Shown: positions 46,530-55,040 of the stretch, piece after piece
Position numbering within the stretch: position 1 is the first letter of the stretch
How the letters are laid out: every line of letters begins with the position of its first letter
From: Leptospira harrisiae
Lineage (GTDB): Bacteria; Spirochaetota; Leptospiria; Leptospirales; Leptospiraceae
Direction: 5' to 3'
NCBI RefSeq assembly: GCF_002811945.1
Contig: NZ_NPDX01000002.1
Coordinates: 186,001 to 250,000, forward strand
Length of the DNA: 64,000 bases
The notes under the pieces: generated by a model
The model's database searches: none
Told to the model about the DNA's origin: nothing
Seen by the model: only the letters and a program-made list of their open reading frames with translations
Position numbers and translations under genes: made by a program

Positions 46530-47852
46530 TTGTTTGGTAAGGATATTTATTGGTATGGTGTCCAAGCAATTTCCCTCTTAGAATCGGGGAAATTGCATTC
46601 ACCTGACCATTCACCTGTTTTTCATATTGTTGCTTTTTTGTTTCAGATTTTTGGAGTCAGTGACGAAACTTTAATTGTTTTTCAGATACTAACGACCGTT
46701 TGGCTTGCATTTTCATTGTTTTTGGCTCGGTTCATAACAATGGATACACAAAAAGGATTTAGAGTCCTTTCTTTGGGAATACCTAGTATTTTGGTTTTTG
46801 TTTTGGGATTTTTATATCCCAAACAAAGTTGGGCATTGGGATTTTTAATTCTTAGTGTTGGATTCTCTTTTCCCATTCCAACAATATCATCATCATCCGC
46901 TTCTTTTTTTTCTACTTCACTACTTCGATTCCGACTGCGATGGATTGCATCTGCGGTCTTTTTTTTATTAGCTTTTTGGCTTCACCCTATGGTGGCTCTC
47001 CTTGGTTTTGGTGTTCTTGTTCTTTACCAGATTCCTGAAAAATTCTATCCAGGGATTTTGTTTGCAACCATCCTCTTTCCCTTTTTATTCCCCGAAGATC
47101 CGAATGGAAGGTTTTATACTGATAAAGAAAATTTTCCTCTATCCGCAGCTTTTGCGTTAGCTGGATTAGGAATCCTTTGGGACTGGGCATTTTTAGTTTT
47201 TGGATCTTCTGATTTAAAGTTCAATAGAATCCGTAGAGCCTTGGCTTTTTTTGGGTTTTTATTATTATTGCCAATCTTTCATTTTGCTGACATACAATAC
47301 CGGATTCTATTGAGTTTAATCCTCCTCTCTCAAGTTTTTATTCAGTGGAATCCATTTCAAATTTTGGTTCGGACTGTTAGTACTGGGCTTTGGATTTTTT
47401 CTATGTTTACGAACCCTAACCAATTTCGTTATTCTTATGAACAAATGTGGATTCCTGGTGAATCAATGGCATCAGTACCAAACAATGGTTTGCTTGTCGC
47501 CCACCATGGTTTTTGCGAATACTATCATTTCCAATTTCGCAAAGACTGTCTTTCTTTCGAACCAGATACGAAAGCCATTTCTGAATTACCAAAAGGTACA
47601 GAAATTTATCGTGCTGTCTATGGAATTCGGTATGAGAATTTGATAACAAGCAAAGATGAAAATAAAAAACCTATTTTTTCGTTCATCCAACCGTTAGGTG
47701 AGTATCAACTGGTTCTAGAAGAGGATTGGAAAAGATACCGTTTGTGGTTGGAAAAAAGAAATTCAAAACTTTTAATGATAGCAAAGTCTTGGAAAAATCC
47801 TTATAAAGAACGTCCTAATTTTATTAAGAGAAAACATACGAATGGGATTTAA
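46530..47852 (+). CDS. Polytopic membrane protein, GT-C-like
   Basis: A 440-aa protein with about ten hydrophobic segments and a soluble C-terminal part of about 120 residues. It begins KDIYWYGVQAISLLESGKLH followed by SPDHSPVFHI, which recalls the first loop of GT-C glycosyltransferases (acidic residue, then DxSP). The start is TTG, 6 bases after the previous stop. It overlaps the VanW gene by 11 bases, so the two are coupled. I cannot name the substrate. Confidence 0.6.
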   Translation: MFGKDIYWYGVQAISLLESGKLHSPDHSPVFHIVAFLFQIFGVSDETLIVFQILTTVWLAFSLFLARFITMDTQKGFRVLSLGIPSILVFVLGFLYPKQSWALGFLILSVGFSFPIPTISSSSASFFSTSLLRFRLRWIASAVFFLLAFWLHPMVALLGFGVLVLYQIPEKFYPGILFATILFPFLFPEDPNGRFYTDKENFPLSAAFALAGLGILWDWAFLVFGSSDLKFNRIRRALAFFGFLLLLPIFHFADIQYRILLSLILLSQVFIQWNPFQILVRTVSTGLWIFSMFTNPNQFRYSYEQMWIPGESMASVPNNGLLVAHHGFCEYYHFQFRKDCLSFEPDTKAISELPKGTEIYRAVYGIRYENLITSKDENKKPIFSFIQPLGEYQLVLEEDWKRYRLWLEKRNSKLLMIAKSWKNPYKERPNFIKRKHTNGI

Positions 47853-48729
47853 TTTCAAAAGAAAACCTATCCATGGAATGAACGAAAAAGTACATCGTAG
47901 TTTTTTGCGTTTGTTTTTAGGAAAAATTTACTTCCAGTGGAAGCGGTATGTTGTTTGGATTTTGGAACAAAAATCATTTGCTACCAAAAGAGTTCTTCCG
48001 ACAGAAATCAAAAAAACATTTCCTATCTCAATTTTTCAACACTCGTCTCCCATTTATCGCAAACTAAAAGACGTTCCCATGTATCTGCAAGAAAACAAAA
48101 GGGTAAATCTAAACATCGCCATCTCTAAGTTAGATGGATTAGTATTAAATCCCAATCAAGTTTTTTCTTTTTGGTATTTGGTTGGGAAACCAACGAAAAG
48201 AAAAGGGTATCTGCCAGGAATGCAACTTAGGAATGGAAGTTTTATTGAACGTACCGGTGGCGGACTTTGTCAAATGGCGAATTTGATTTATTGGATGACT
48301 TTACATAGTCCGCTCGAAGTGAAAGAGAGATGGCGCCATAGTTTTGATATTTTTCCTGATTCGGAAAGAACACTTCCTTTTGGCTCAGGTGCCACTTTGT
48401 CGTATAATTATATTGACTTACAAATTAAAAATACAACCAAACAACCATTTGTTTTACATCTTTGGGTCGAGGATGATTTTTTAAAAGGGGAATGGCTGAC
48501 TGATCTAGAAGTCCCTTTTTTTTACCAAGTCTACGAATCGTATCATGGTTTTCATGCAGAACCTTGGGGAGGTTATACCAGAAGGAATACCATTCGCAGA
48601 AAAAAAATTTCTAAGGACAGAAAGGAGATTTTGAAAGATGAATTGGTAACAGAAAATACTGCTTGGATGATGTATGAACCACTTTTGGAATCCAAAGAAT
48701 CAAATTCTAGTTCTTCTGCTCCCGAATGA
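47842..48729 (+). CDS. VanW family protein
   Basis: A 295-aa protein with the VanW domain. The core is KGYLPGMQLRNGSFIERTGG then GLCQMANLIYWMTLHSPLEV, and RWRHSFDIFPDSERTLPFGS. VanW proteins are widespread in bacteria with uncertain function; one occurs in vancomycin clusters but is not needed for resistance. The ATG overlaps the upstream membrane-protein gene, which suggests a joint role at the envelope. There is no cleavable signal peptide. Confidence 0.85.
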   Translation: MGFNFKRKPIHGMNEKVHRSFLRLFLGKIYFQWKRYVVWILEQKSFATKRVLPTEIKKTFPISIFQHSSPIYRKLKDVPMYLQENKRVNLNIAISKLDGLVLNPNQVFSFWYLVGKPTKRKGYLPGMQLRNGSFIERTGGGLCQMANLIYWMTLHSPLEVKERWRHSFDIFPDSERTLPFGSGATLSYNYIDLQIKNTTKQPFVLHLWVEDDFLKGEWLTDLEVPFFYQVYESYHGFHAEPWGGYTRRNTIRRKKISKDRKEILKDELVTENTAWMMYEPLLESKESNSSSSAPE

Positions 48730-48800
48730 GACTTCAAGCCATTGGTCAATAGTTTTACGAAATGTTTCAATTTGATAATAAGAACAAAAGGAAGGACAAA

Positions 48801-49754
48801 ATGAACCTAAAGAAAATTTTTCTATCAAGTAAGTTGGTAATCGTACTTACTGCATTACTATTTCCATTTACCTTTGAAACTCAGGCGAAAGATAAATCTT
48901 TTGACTTAAGCAAACCCGTTCTGATTCGACCTTTCGGAGATTCTATTACTTATGGATTTGGTTTTACAGACTGGGGATTCTGTCCCGTTTATCCAATCGG
49001 ACAATTTATTTGTATGCCACCAAACCAGGCTGTCGGAGGTTACCGAGTTTGGATGACTGAATTTGCAATTACAAACAAAGCATTAACATTTGCAACAGAA
49101 GGATATCAAAGTGGAGGTTCTAATATTCAACAATGGATTACAAATACACAAACTCACGATGGTTATCCTGGATGGAGAAATGATCAGCTGCTTCAAATAG
49201 CTAATTATCCGAGTTTTGCTGACATTACTCTCGTTCATGCCGGTACAAACGATTTAATCCAAGGAAAATCTCCGAATAATGCGATTATCGATCTATTTAA
49301 AGTTGTTAATGCTCTACTTGCAAACAATTCGAGAACTCAAATCTTTCTCGCAAAAATAATTCGAATTTCACCGACTGCTGCTACTAAATTGCCGAATTAT
49401 GAAACTCTAAGTAAGAATATCAGAGATTATAATCAGCTAATTGATACATATTGGATCAATACAATACCAGCTCTTAGATCAAGAATTACCTTGGTTGATA
49501 TGCACCCTATCCTAAATCTTCCAGAAGATTATTTTGACGATGTTCATCCAAGCCCTTTAGGGTATATGAAAATCTCTTGTACTTGGATTAATGCAATCAA
49601 AAGTCAAAAAACCAATCCAAGTGATCCTTGTAGCGGAATCGAAACAGATAACATAAAAGCAAAAATTCTTCCTTCCGAGCAGGATATTAAAAAGATGCAA
49701 CCTACGGACGAAGAGTTAGATAAAGTCTTAAACGGAAAGTTTGAATTCAAATAA
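48801..49754 (+). CDS. SGNH/GDSL-type secreted hydrolase
   Basis: A 317-aa exported esterase. The signal peptide (KLVIVLTALLFPFTFETQAK) is followed by the GDS motif FGDSITYGFGF (nucleophile Ser), HAGTNDL (block III) and the catalytic Asp/His in DVHPSPLGYM. The ATG at 48801 has AAGGAAGGAC just upstream; an in-frame start at 48762 would add 13 residues with no better site. It probably acts as a lipase or carbohydrate esterase in the periplasm or outside. It is a stand-alone gene. Confidence 0.88.
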   Translation: MNLKKIFLSSKLVIVLTALLFPFTFETQAKDKSFDLSKPVLIRPFGDSITYGFGFTDWGFCPVYPIGQFICMPPNQAVGGYRVWMTEFAITNKALTFATEGYQSGGSNIQQWITNTQTHDGYPGWRNDQLLQIANYPSFADITLVHAGTNDLIQGKSPNNAIIDLFKVVNALLANNSRTQIFLAKIIRISPTAATKLPNYETLSKNIRDYNQLIDTYWINTIPALRSRITLVDMHPILNLPEDYFDDVHPSPLGYMKISCTWINAIKSQKTNPSDPCSGIETDNIKAKILPSEQDIKKMQPTDEELDKVLNGKFEFK

Positions 49755-50178
49755 TATATTAATCAAAAACTCAGTCAAAATGTCCTTCAGTTAACGTACG
49801 CTAATTGAAGGACTGCTGGATTTCTTCTCACTCGACCTATTCATTAGATTCGACAAATTAAAGACACCGAATTGGCATTCCTAATGATTTGGGCGATCTA
49901 TTAAAAACGACACTTTCTCCCTTACAATTTAGAAACTCATTCAATTGAAAAATCACTACAAACCCGAATTTCCTGTTCGAGTTATGTCAAAAAAAGTTTT
50001 TTTCAGAACCAAACCCAAGAACTTCTACTAAATTTATGTACCAACGAGACAGTACAATCAGTCTCATAAAAGAACCAGCCTGTTTGATGTTTAAAGTTGA
50101 CCATCTGGTCAGCGTTTATTTTTATTTGCCTTGCCGAGGACTGGTGAAAATTATGTTTTTAGACCTCTGGAGAATAAG
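49755..50178. other. Intergenic region before the RND transporter
   Basis: 424 bases with no gene I can support. It contains an inverted repeat at 49782-49813 (GTCCTTCAG with TTGAAGGAC), a GAGAC/GTCTC dyad at 50046-50065, and the promoter-operator candidate at 50097-50125. The rest is plain AT-rich sequence. Confidence 0.6.
50097..50125 (+). promoter_or_regulatory. Promoter with overlapping TetR-type operator
   Basis: TTGACC (50097-50102) and TTTTAT (50120-50125) are separated by 17 bases, a good sigma-70 layout. The sequence TGACCATCTGGTCA (50098-50111) has perfect 6-base arms and covers the -35 element, as expected for a TetR-family repressor site. It lies about 54 bases upstream of the RND transporter ATG. 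Confidence 0.55.
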
Positions 50179-53100
50179 ATGAGCTTTGCTGAGCTTTCGA
50201 TAAAACGACCCATTTTTATTACCTGTACAATTGTTTTGATTTTGATTACAGGTTATCTGTCCTTAAACAAATTGGGAGTCGACTTATTCCCCAATATTAC
50301 AATTCCAGTGGTGACTGTCACTGTTCCTTATCCTGGAGCCGCACCAAACGAAATTGAAACATTGATTGCGAAACCAGTCGAAGACGAATTGTCTACGATC
50401 TCTGGGGTGAAACGAATCAAATCAATCTGTAACGAAAGTTTGGGGACTGTCGTAGTTGAATTCACAATGGAAACAGATGTGAAATACGCAGAACAACAAG
50501 TTCGCGACAAAATTTCTGCGGTCAAACCGAAGTTACCCGATGATGCAAAAGAACCTATCATCAGAAGGATTGACCCTGCCGACCAACCAATTATCATCTT
50601 AGCATTAAGAGCGGATCTTCCTGAAGCACAAATTTACGATATTGCCAACGAAGAGATTAAACAGATATTACTCACAACACAAGACGTGGGAAACATCACC
50701 ATCTATGGTGGACGAAAAAGAGAAATTCATGTTGAGTTGGATCGGGATAAATTAAAGTCCCATATGATTTCTGCTTCTATGGTTTCCAATCGTTTGGCTT
50801 CTGGTGGAACCAACATCCCAGCAGGAAAAGTAAGCCGCTCGGACAACGAATTAGTATATAGAACCATCAATGAGTTCAAATCCCCTGATGAAATTCGAGA
50901 CACTCCTCTTTCTCTTTTTGGGAATGAAGTTCCAATTAAGATAGGTCAGTTGGGTGAAGTAAAAGATACGATGGAAGACGAAGCTTCCAGGGCTTACTTT
51001 AACGGAAAAAAGGCGGTCTTTCTTCTTGTATATAAACAATCAGGAGCAAACACGGTTGCTGTTGCCAAGGCGATTAAAAAAAGAGCAGCTGATATCAATA
51101 AGGACTTATCAAGAAGAGATGGTTCTCTTTTTCTTGCGATCGCAAACGACAACTCCACTGCCATCGAAGACAATATCTATGATGTAAATGAAACAATTTT
51201 TATTGGGATTGCACTCACCATCATCGTAGTTTTGTTATTTCTGGGTAGTGTTCGTTCCACTCTGATCACAGGGCTTGCACTGCCAAACTCACTACTTGGT
51301 GCCTTTATTTTGATGGCGATTGCTGGTTTTACAGTCAACGTAATGACACTGCTCGCACTCAGTTTGGCGGTTGGACTTCTCATCGATGATGCGATTGTGG
51401 TTCGGGAAAATATTTTCCGGCATAGAGAGATGGGAAAAACCGCAAGACAGGCTTCCATTGACGGAACCAAAGAAGTAACTCTTGCCGTCATTGCAACGAC
51501 GATGGCTGTCATTGCCGTGTTTATGCCGATTGCGTTTATTAGTGGGGTTGTTGGTCAGTTCCTACGAGAATTTGGGCTTACCATTTGTTTTGCCTTACTC
51601 ATCTCCCTTTATGATGCCCTTACCATTGCGCCAATGTTATCTGCTTATTTTGGTGGAGCTGTTGCTTCTCATGGTGGTGGCCACGGCGGAGGAAATTCTC
51701 ATGGTGAACCAACTGCTTCCAAATCGAAGAAAAAATCTAGAGAGGAAGAACTGATTCATAGTGGAGCCCCCGCCGAACGAGGGAAAGTTGTTCAAATTTT
51801 GTTTCTGATTTTTACTCCTGTTCGCATCCTTCTCAATGTATTGAGCTTTGGATTAGATAAAGTGCTGGTCGTATTCAACAAATTCCAAACAAAACTAGAA
51901 AACCTTTATGCAAAAATTTTAAAATTTACTCTACGTTTTCCAATTTTGATTATTTCTGGGGCGATCTTTTTATTCGTATTTAGTATTTATCTTACTAAGT
52001 ATGTTACAAAAACTTTTTTACCAGCACAGGACCAAGGTAAGTTCCAGGTAACTTTGGATATGCCACCTGGTACATCTGTTGATAAGATGGCTACGGTTGC
52101 AAAAGAAGTGTATGAAAGCATTTCAGCACACAAAGAAACAAAACAAGTAGCCATGTTCAACACGAACCGAACCACTTCTATGTTTGTGGAAATGGTTCCT
52201 TCGAAACAAAGAAAGGTCAACACTAGCCAATTCAAAGACATTTTAAGAAAGGAACTGGCAACCACTCACCGTTATGCAACTCCTATCGTAAAAGATATTG
52301 ATAACGTCGGTGGAGGACAAAGACCTTTCGTACTTGTTGTGAGCGGACAAAAAGGTGAGGAAGTACAAGAATACGGTTTAAAACTTTTAGAAAGATTGAG
52401 AAAATCAAAAGCTTTACTCGACGTAGATACAAGTTACCGAGCAGGTTCTCCTGAATTTCGAGTGATTCCTGATCGTGCCAGAGAAGTCATGTTAGGTGTT
52501 TCAGGTTCTGCCATAGGTATGGAACTTAGAACTTTGATTGAAGGAACAACACCAGCTGTTTACAGACAAAATGGTGTGGAATATGATATCAGAGTTCGAT
52601 TGAAAGAAGGCCAAAGAAACTTAAAAGAAAGTTTTTACCAATCCTATGTTCCGAACTTCAACAACATCATGATCCCGATTAAAAACGTTGCTACTTCCGA
52701 AGAAACAACGGGACTTGCAACCATCAACCGGTTGAACAGAAACCAATCGTTAGAAATTTATGCGGATATGGCTCCGGATGGTCCAGGGATGGGTGGTGCG
52801 ATTGAAGAGATAACCAAAATCACTGAAACAGAACTTCCTCTTCCATCTTCCGTAAGAATCAATTACCTGGGACAAGCGGAAAACTTCAAAGAGTTAGGTT
52901 CTTCGATGGCGATTGCAATGGGTCTTGGAATCCTATTCATCTATATTGTACTTGCATCTCTCTATGAAAGTTTCATCACTCCGATTGCCATTATGTTAGT
53001 GTTGCCATTGGCTTTATGTGGTGCCTTCATTGCACTTTTCCTCGCCAACGAGTCGATGAATCTCTTTTCCATGATTGCGTTGATTATGCTCATCGGTGTC

Positions 53101-53427
53101 GCTACCAAAAACTCAATTCTACTTGTGGACTTTACAAACCAGTTGATCCATCAAGGAACGGAAATGAAAGAAGCGATCATTGAAGCGGGCCGGGAAAGAC
53201 TTCGTCCAATCCTTATGACCTCATTTGCGTTAGTTGCCGGATTTTTACCAATTGCCATTGGTTTGAACGAAGCATCAAAACAAAGAACGAGTATGGGTTG
53301 GGCGCTTATCGGTGGTGTGATTTCATCAACACTACTCACTCTGGTTGTGGTTCCCGCTGCCTTCTCTTATATTGAAAGATTAAACAATTTCATCAGAAGG
53401 CATTCACCAAACCCAGACGCAAAATAG
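50179..53427 (+). CDS. RND-family efflux transporter
   Basis: A 1082-aa AcrB/HAE1-type inner membrane pump. It starts LSIKRPIFITCTIVLILITG and has the first periplasmic porter domain (DLFPNITIPVVTV) and the proton-relay aspartates in TM4 (SLAVGLLIDDAIVVRENIFR). The TM10 lysine is in ATKNSILLVDFTNQ. A stretch rich in Gly and His (SHGGGHGGGNSHGE, about residues 495-510) sits in the cytoplasmic loop between TM6 and TM7. GGAG before the ATG at 50179 supports that start. No membrane-fusion protein or outer-membrane channel gene adjoins it, so partners are elsewhere. Confidence 0.93.
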   Translation: MSFAELSIKRPIFITCTIVLILITGYLSLNKLGVDLFPNITIPVVTVTVPYPGAAPNEIETLIAKPVEDELSTISGVKRIKSICNESLGTVVVEFTMETDVKYAEQQVRDKISAVKPKLPDDAKEPIIRRIDPADQPIIILALRADLPEAQIYDIANEEIKQILLTTQDVGNITIYGGRKREIHVELDRDKLKSHMISASMVSNRLASGGTNIPAGKVSRSDNELVYRTINEFKSPDEIRDTPLSLFGNEVPIKIGQLGEVKDTMEDEASRAYFNGKKAVFLLVYKQSGANTVAVAKAIKKRAADINKDLSRRDGSLFLAIANDNSTAIEDNIYDVNETIFIGIALTIIVVLLFLGSVRSTLITGLALPNSLLGAFILMAIAGFTVNVMTLLALSLAVGLLIDDAIVVRENIFRHREMGKTARQASIDGTKEVTLAVIATTMAVIAVFMPIAFISGVVGQFLREFGLTICFALLISLYDALTIAPMLSAYFGGAVASHGGGHGGGNSHGEPTASKSKKKSREEELIHSGAPAERGKVVQILFLIFTPVRILLNVLSFGLDKVLVVFNKFQTKLENLYAKILKFTLRFPILIISGAIFLFVFSIYLTKYVTKTFLPAQDQGKFQVTLDMPPGTSVDKMATVAKEVYESISAHKETKQVAMFNTNRTTSMFVEMVPSKQRKVNTSQFKDILRKELATTHRYATPIVKDIDNVGGGQRPFVLVVSGQKGEEVQEYGLKLLERLRKSKALLDVDTSYRAGSPEFRVIPDRAREVMLGVSGSAIGMELRTLIEGTTPAVYRQNGVEYDIRVRLKEGQRNLKESFYQSYVPNFNNIMIPIKNVATSEETTGLATINRLNRNQSLEIYADMAPDGPGMGGAIEEITKITETELPLPSSVRINYLGQAENFKELGSSMAIAMGLGILFIYIVLASLYESFITPIAIMLVLPLALCGAFIALFLANESMNLFSMIALIMLIGVATKNSILLVDFTNQLIHQGTEMKEAIIEAGRERLRPILMTSFALVAGFLPIAIGLNEASKQRTSMGWALIGGVISSTLLTLVVVPAAFSYIERLNNFIRRHSPNPDAK

Positions 53428-53464
53428 AATCGTAGAAATTTCATTTAGAAAATTCTTTTCAACG

Positions 53465-53489
53465 ACCCCACGTTATGTGGGGTTTTTTG
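53465..53489 (+). terminator. Rho-independent terminator of the RND gene
   Basis: ACCCCAC and GTGGGGT form a 7-base stem around GTTAT, followed by six T residues. It lies 38 bases after the transporter stop. Confidence 0.9.
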
Positions 53490-53524
53490 TATTCAGACCA
53501 TCATCTACAAAATCATTGTGAAAC

Positions 53525-53584
53525 TCTTGGGCACCATCTCCGGCCATCAGTCGACGAGGGCGCTCCTTCTGTCCGGGGTGCAAG
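53525..53584. repeat. GC-rich intergenic element (D)
   Basis: A 60-base GC-rich island after the RND terminator, bounded by CTTGGGCACC and GGGGTGCAAG, which form an imperfect outer stem. It does not align clearly with the A/B/E repeats. It may be a remnant of a repeat. Confidence 0.35.
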
Positions 53585-53663
53585 TATAAATAAATTATAA
53601 CCTGAATTTCCAATAAAAAATCTTGAAGATTGTATAAATATTACGAAAATTATCTTCTAAGTT

Positions 53664-54341
53664 ATGAAACTTTTCACGATTGCAATTTGTTTGGGATTTC
53701 CTTTTTTATCTTTGGTTGGCGAACCAAAGGAAAACAAACTAGTTGTTTTGGATCGTAAGGCATACGAACAATCTGTTCAAAAAAACCCAAATAAAGAACT
53801 CATTAACTTAGAAAAGAAAATTCCTGGCATTACTTTAGATATCAAATATGCCACTCCAGATAACTTTACAAAACAAGTTATCTATCAGGAACCCAAAGCA
53901 TATGCTAGAAAGCCAGTCGCAGAAGCACTAAAGAAAGCTCACATTGAATTTCTACAACTTGGATATTCGATCAAAATTTTTGATGCATATCGACCTTATG
54001 CAGCCACAGTCAAATTTTTTGAAATTGTAGGAGATACAAGGTATGTGGCCTCGCCCAAAACCGGATCAAGACATAACAAAGGTTGTGCGATTGATCTAAC
54101 TTTAGTGGATACAAAAACCAAAAAAGAACTGCCGATGCCAACGGAATATGATTCCTTTCGAAAAGAAGCTTGGGCCGAAGCCCCTGTTTCTGATCCTGAA
54201 ATTTTAAAAAACCGAACTACATTGATTCAAGTGCTCAAGCAATATGGATTTCGTGTGAACAAAACAGAATGGTGGCATTATGATTTTTTGGAATGTTCTG
54301 GGTTTGAGGTACTGGATATCCCTTTTGAAGAATTGGAGTAG
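53664..54341 (+). CDS. VanX-like D-Ala-D-Ala dipeptidase
   Basis: A 225-aa M15D zinc peptidase with a signal peptide (cleavage near LVGEP). Conserved residues are R110 in FDAYRPYA, H137 and D144 in SRHNKGCAIDLTLV, MPTEYDSF, and E202 with H205 in TEWWHYDF. Such enzymes cleave D-Ala-D-Ala; exported or Ddp-type members recycle peptidoglycan peptides. No vanH, vanA or vanS/R gene is nearby, so a role in resistance is not indicated. It converges on hicB with a 3-base gap. Confidence 0.88.
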   Translation: MKLFTIAICLGFPFLSLVGEPKENKLVVLDRKAYEQSVQKNPNKELINLEKKIPGITLDIKYATPDNFTKQVIYQEPKAYARKPVAEALKKAHIEFLQLGYSIKIFDAYRPYAATVKFFEIVGDTRYVASPKTGSRHNKGCAIDLTLVDTKTKKELPMPTEYDSFRKEAWAEAPVSDPEILKNRTTLIQVLKQYGFRVNKTEWWHYDFLECSGFEVLDIPFEELE

Positions 54342-54344
54342 GGT

Positions 54345-54551
54345 TTAGACTTCCACCCAGATAACATTCGTTTTGGGATCTGATAAAGAAATCCCATCTT
54401 CTTCTAAACCCTGCAGATGCAATTGAATGGCTTCCTGGATGAATGTTTCCACTTCTTTTAACGAATCGCCAACGGTAAATACACCTGGTAAATCAGGTAC
54501 GTGTGCAGAGTATCCGGTATTAGTTTTCACAATTTCAACCATATATTTCAT
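54345..54551 (-). CDS. hicB: HicB-type antitoxin
   Basis: A 68-aa protein with the HicB fold: MKYMVEIVKTNTGYSAHVPD then LPGVFTVGDSLKEV and an EAIQLHL helix. HicB proteins neutralise the HicA RNase and often repress their own operon. It is a short member without an obvious C-terminal DNA-binding domain. It begins 5 bases after the stop of the broken hicA, as in a normal hicAB operon. Confidence 0.88.
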   Translation of the reverse strand: MKYMVEIVKTNTGYSAHVPDLPGVFTVGDSLKEVETFIQEAIQLHLQGLEEDGISLSDPKTNVIWVEV

Positions 54552-54556
54552 GTTCG

Positions 54557-54754
54557 TTAATCCCCAATCCCTGCTTGTTTTAAGATACTTTTTTCTGTTT
54601 TAATATCAACTTCTTTTCCCAAACCATGGTTTGGTACAGTGACACGCCCTATCTTCTCTGGATGTTTCAGTTGCATGTGGCTTCCTTTTTGAGAAAAAAC
54701 ATATCATCCATCTTGAAAAAGGATCCCCAAGATTTCTCTAACCTTCTTAGGCAT
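54557..54754 (-). pseudogene. hicA: hicA toxin gene with in-frame TGA
   Basis: Read straight through, the frame encodes 65 residues: MPKKVREILGILFQDG, a TGA at codon 17 (bases 54704-54706), then YVFSQKGSHMQLKHPEKIGR and a tail ending SILKQAGIGD. The SQKGSH segment has the catalytic His26 of HicA, and the C-terminal SILKQAGI is a family hallmark. Intact HicA proteins have Trp after DG (DGW), so a single TGG to TGA change explains the stop. The rest of the frame is undamaged, which suggests a recent mutation. A shorter product from the internal ATG (MQLKHP) would lack the active-site His. Confidence 0.8.
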
Positions 54755-54797
54755 ATACTCGTGAAGTTGGAATTTTTAATTTTGGTTCTTAGTATTT

Positions 54798-54921
54798 GGA
54801 CAAATCTAGACCACCCAACTCCTGCGCCAGCGATAGAAGCGGAAATCCGAAGGATTGGAGCGGATAGCGCGGTCGTTACTAGAGGGAAACTTTGATCAAC
54901 TAACGGATCCGAGGCGCCCCA
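54798..54921 (-). repeat. GC-rich intergenic repeat, copy E
   Basis: The minus strand contains AGTTGGGTGGTCTAG, matching the core of copy A (TTGGGTGG, then TCTAG). The plus strand has the phrase AGCGATAGAAGCGG and GGATTGGAGCGGATAGCGCG. It lies between the broken hicA and the terminator of the hydratase operon. GC content is well above that of its flanks. Confidence 0.45.
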
Positions 54922-54951
54922 CAAAAATAAAAGAATGTAGTTAGAAAATAA

Positions 54952-54981
54952 AAAAGCACCGAAGCTTCCTCCGATGCTTTT
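54952..54981 (-). terminator. Terminator of the MaoC/lipase operon
   Basis: AAAAGCATCGGAG and CTTCGGTGCTTTT pair as an imperfect stem around a short loop on the minus strand and are followed by a T-rich run. It lies 60 bases downstream of the second MaoC gene. Confidence 0.75.
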
Positions 54982-55040
54982 AAAGTTTTTGATTCCGTTA
55001 AGATTCTGTATTAAAAAATCAGGAAGAAATCAAATTTTAA

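Noticed and set aside
47842..54341. VanW and VanX homologues about 5 kb apart, as a possible vancomycin-resistance cluster
   Set aside because: There is no vanH, vanA/B ligase or VanRS pair, the genes are separated by an esterase and an RND pump, and both families have housekeeping members in Gram-negative bacteria.
54626..54924. Two overlapping open frames on both strands opposite hicA
   Set aside because: They have no recognisable domain. One is antisense to hicA and the other runs through the GC-rich repeat, so both look like chance frames.
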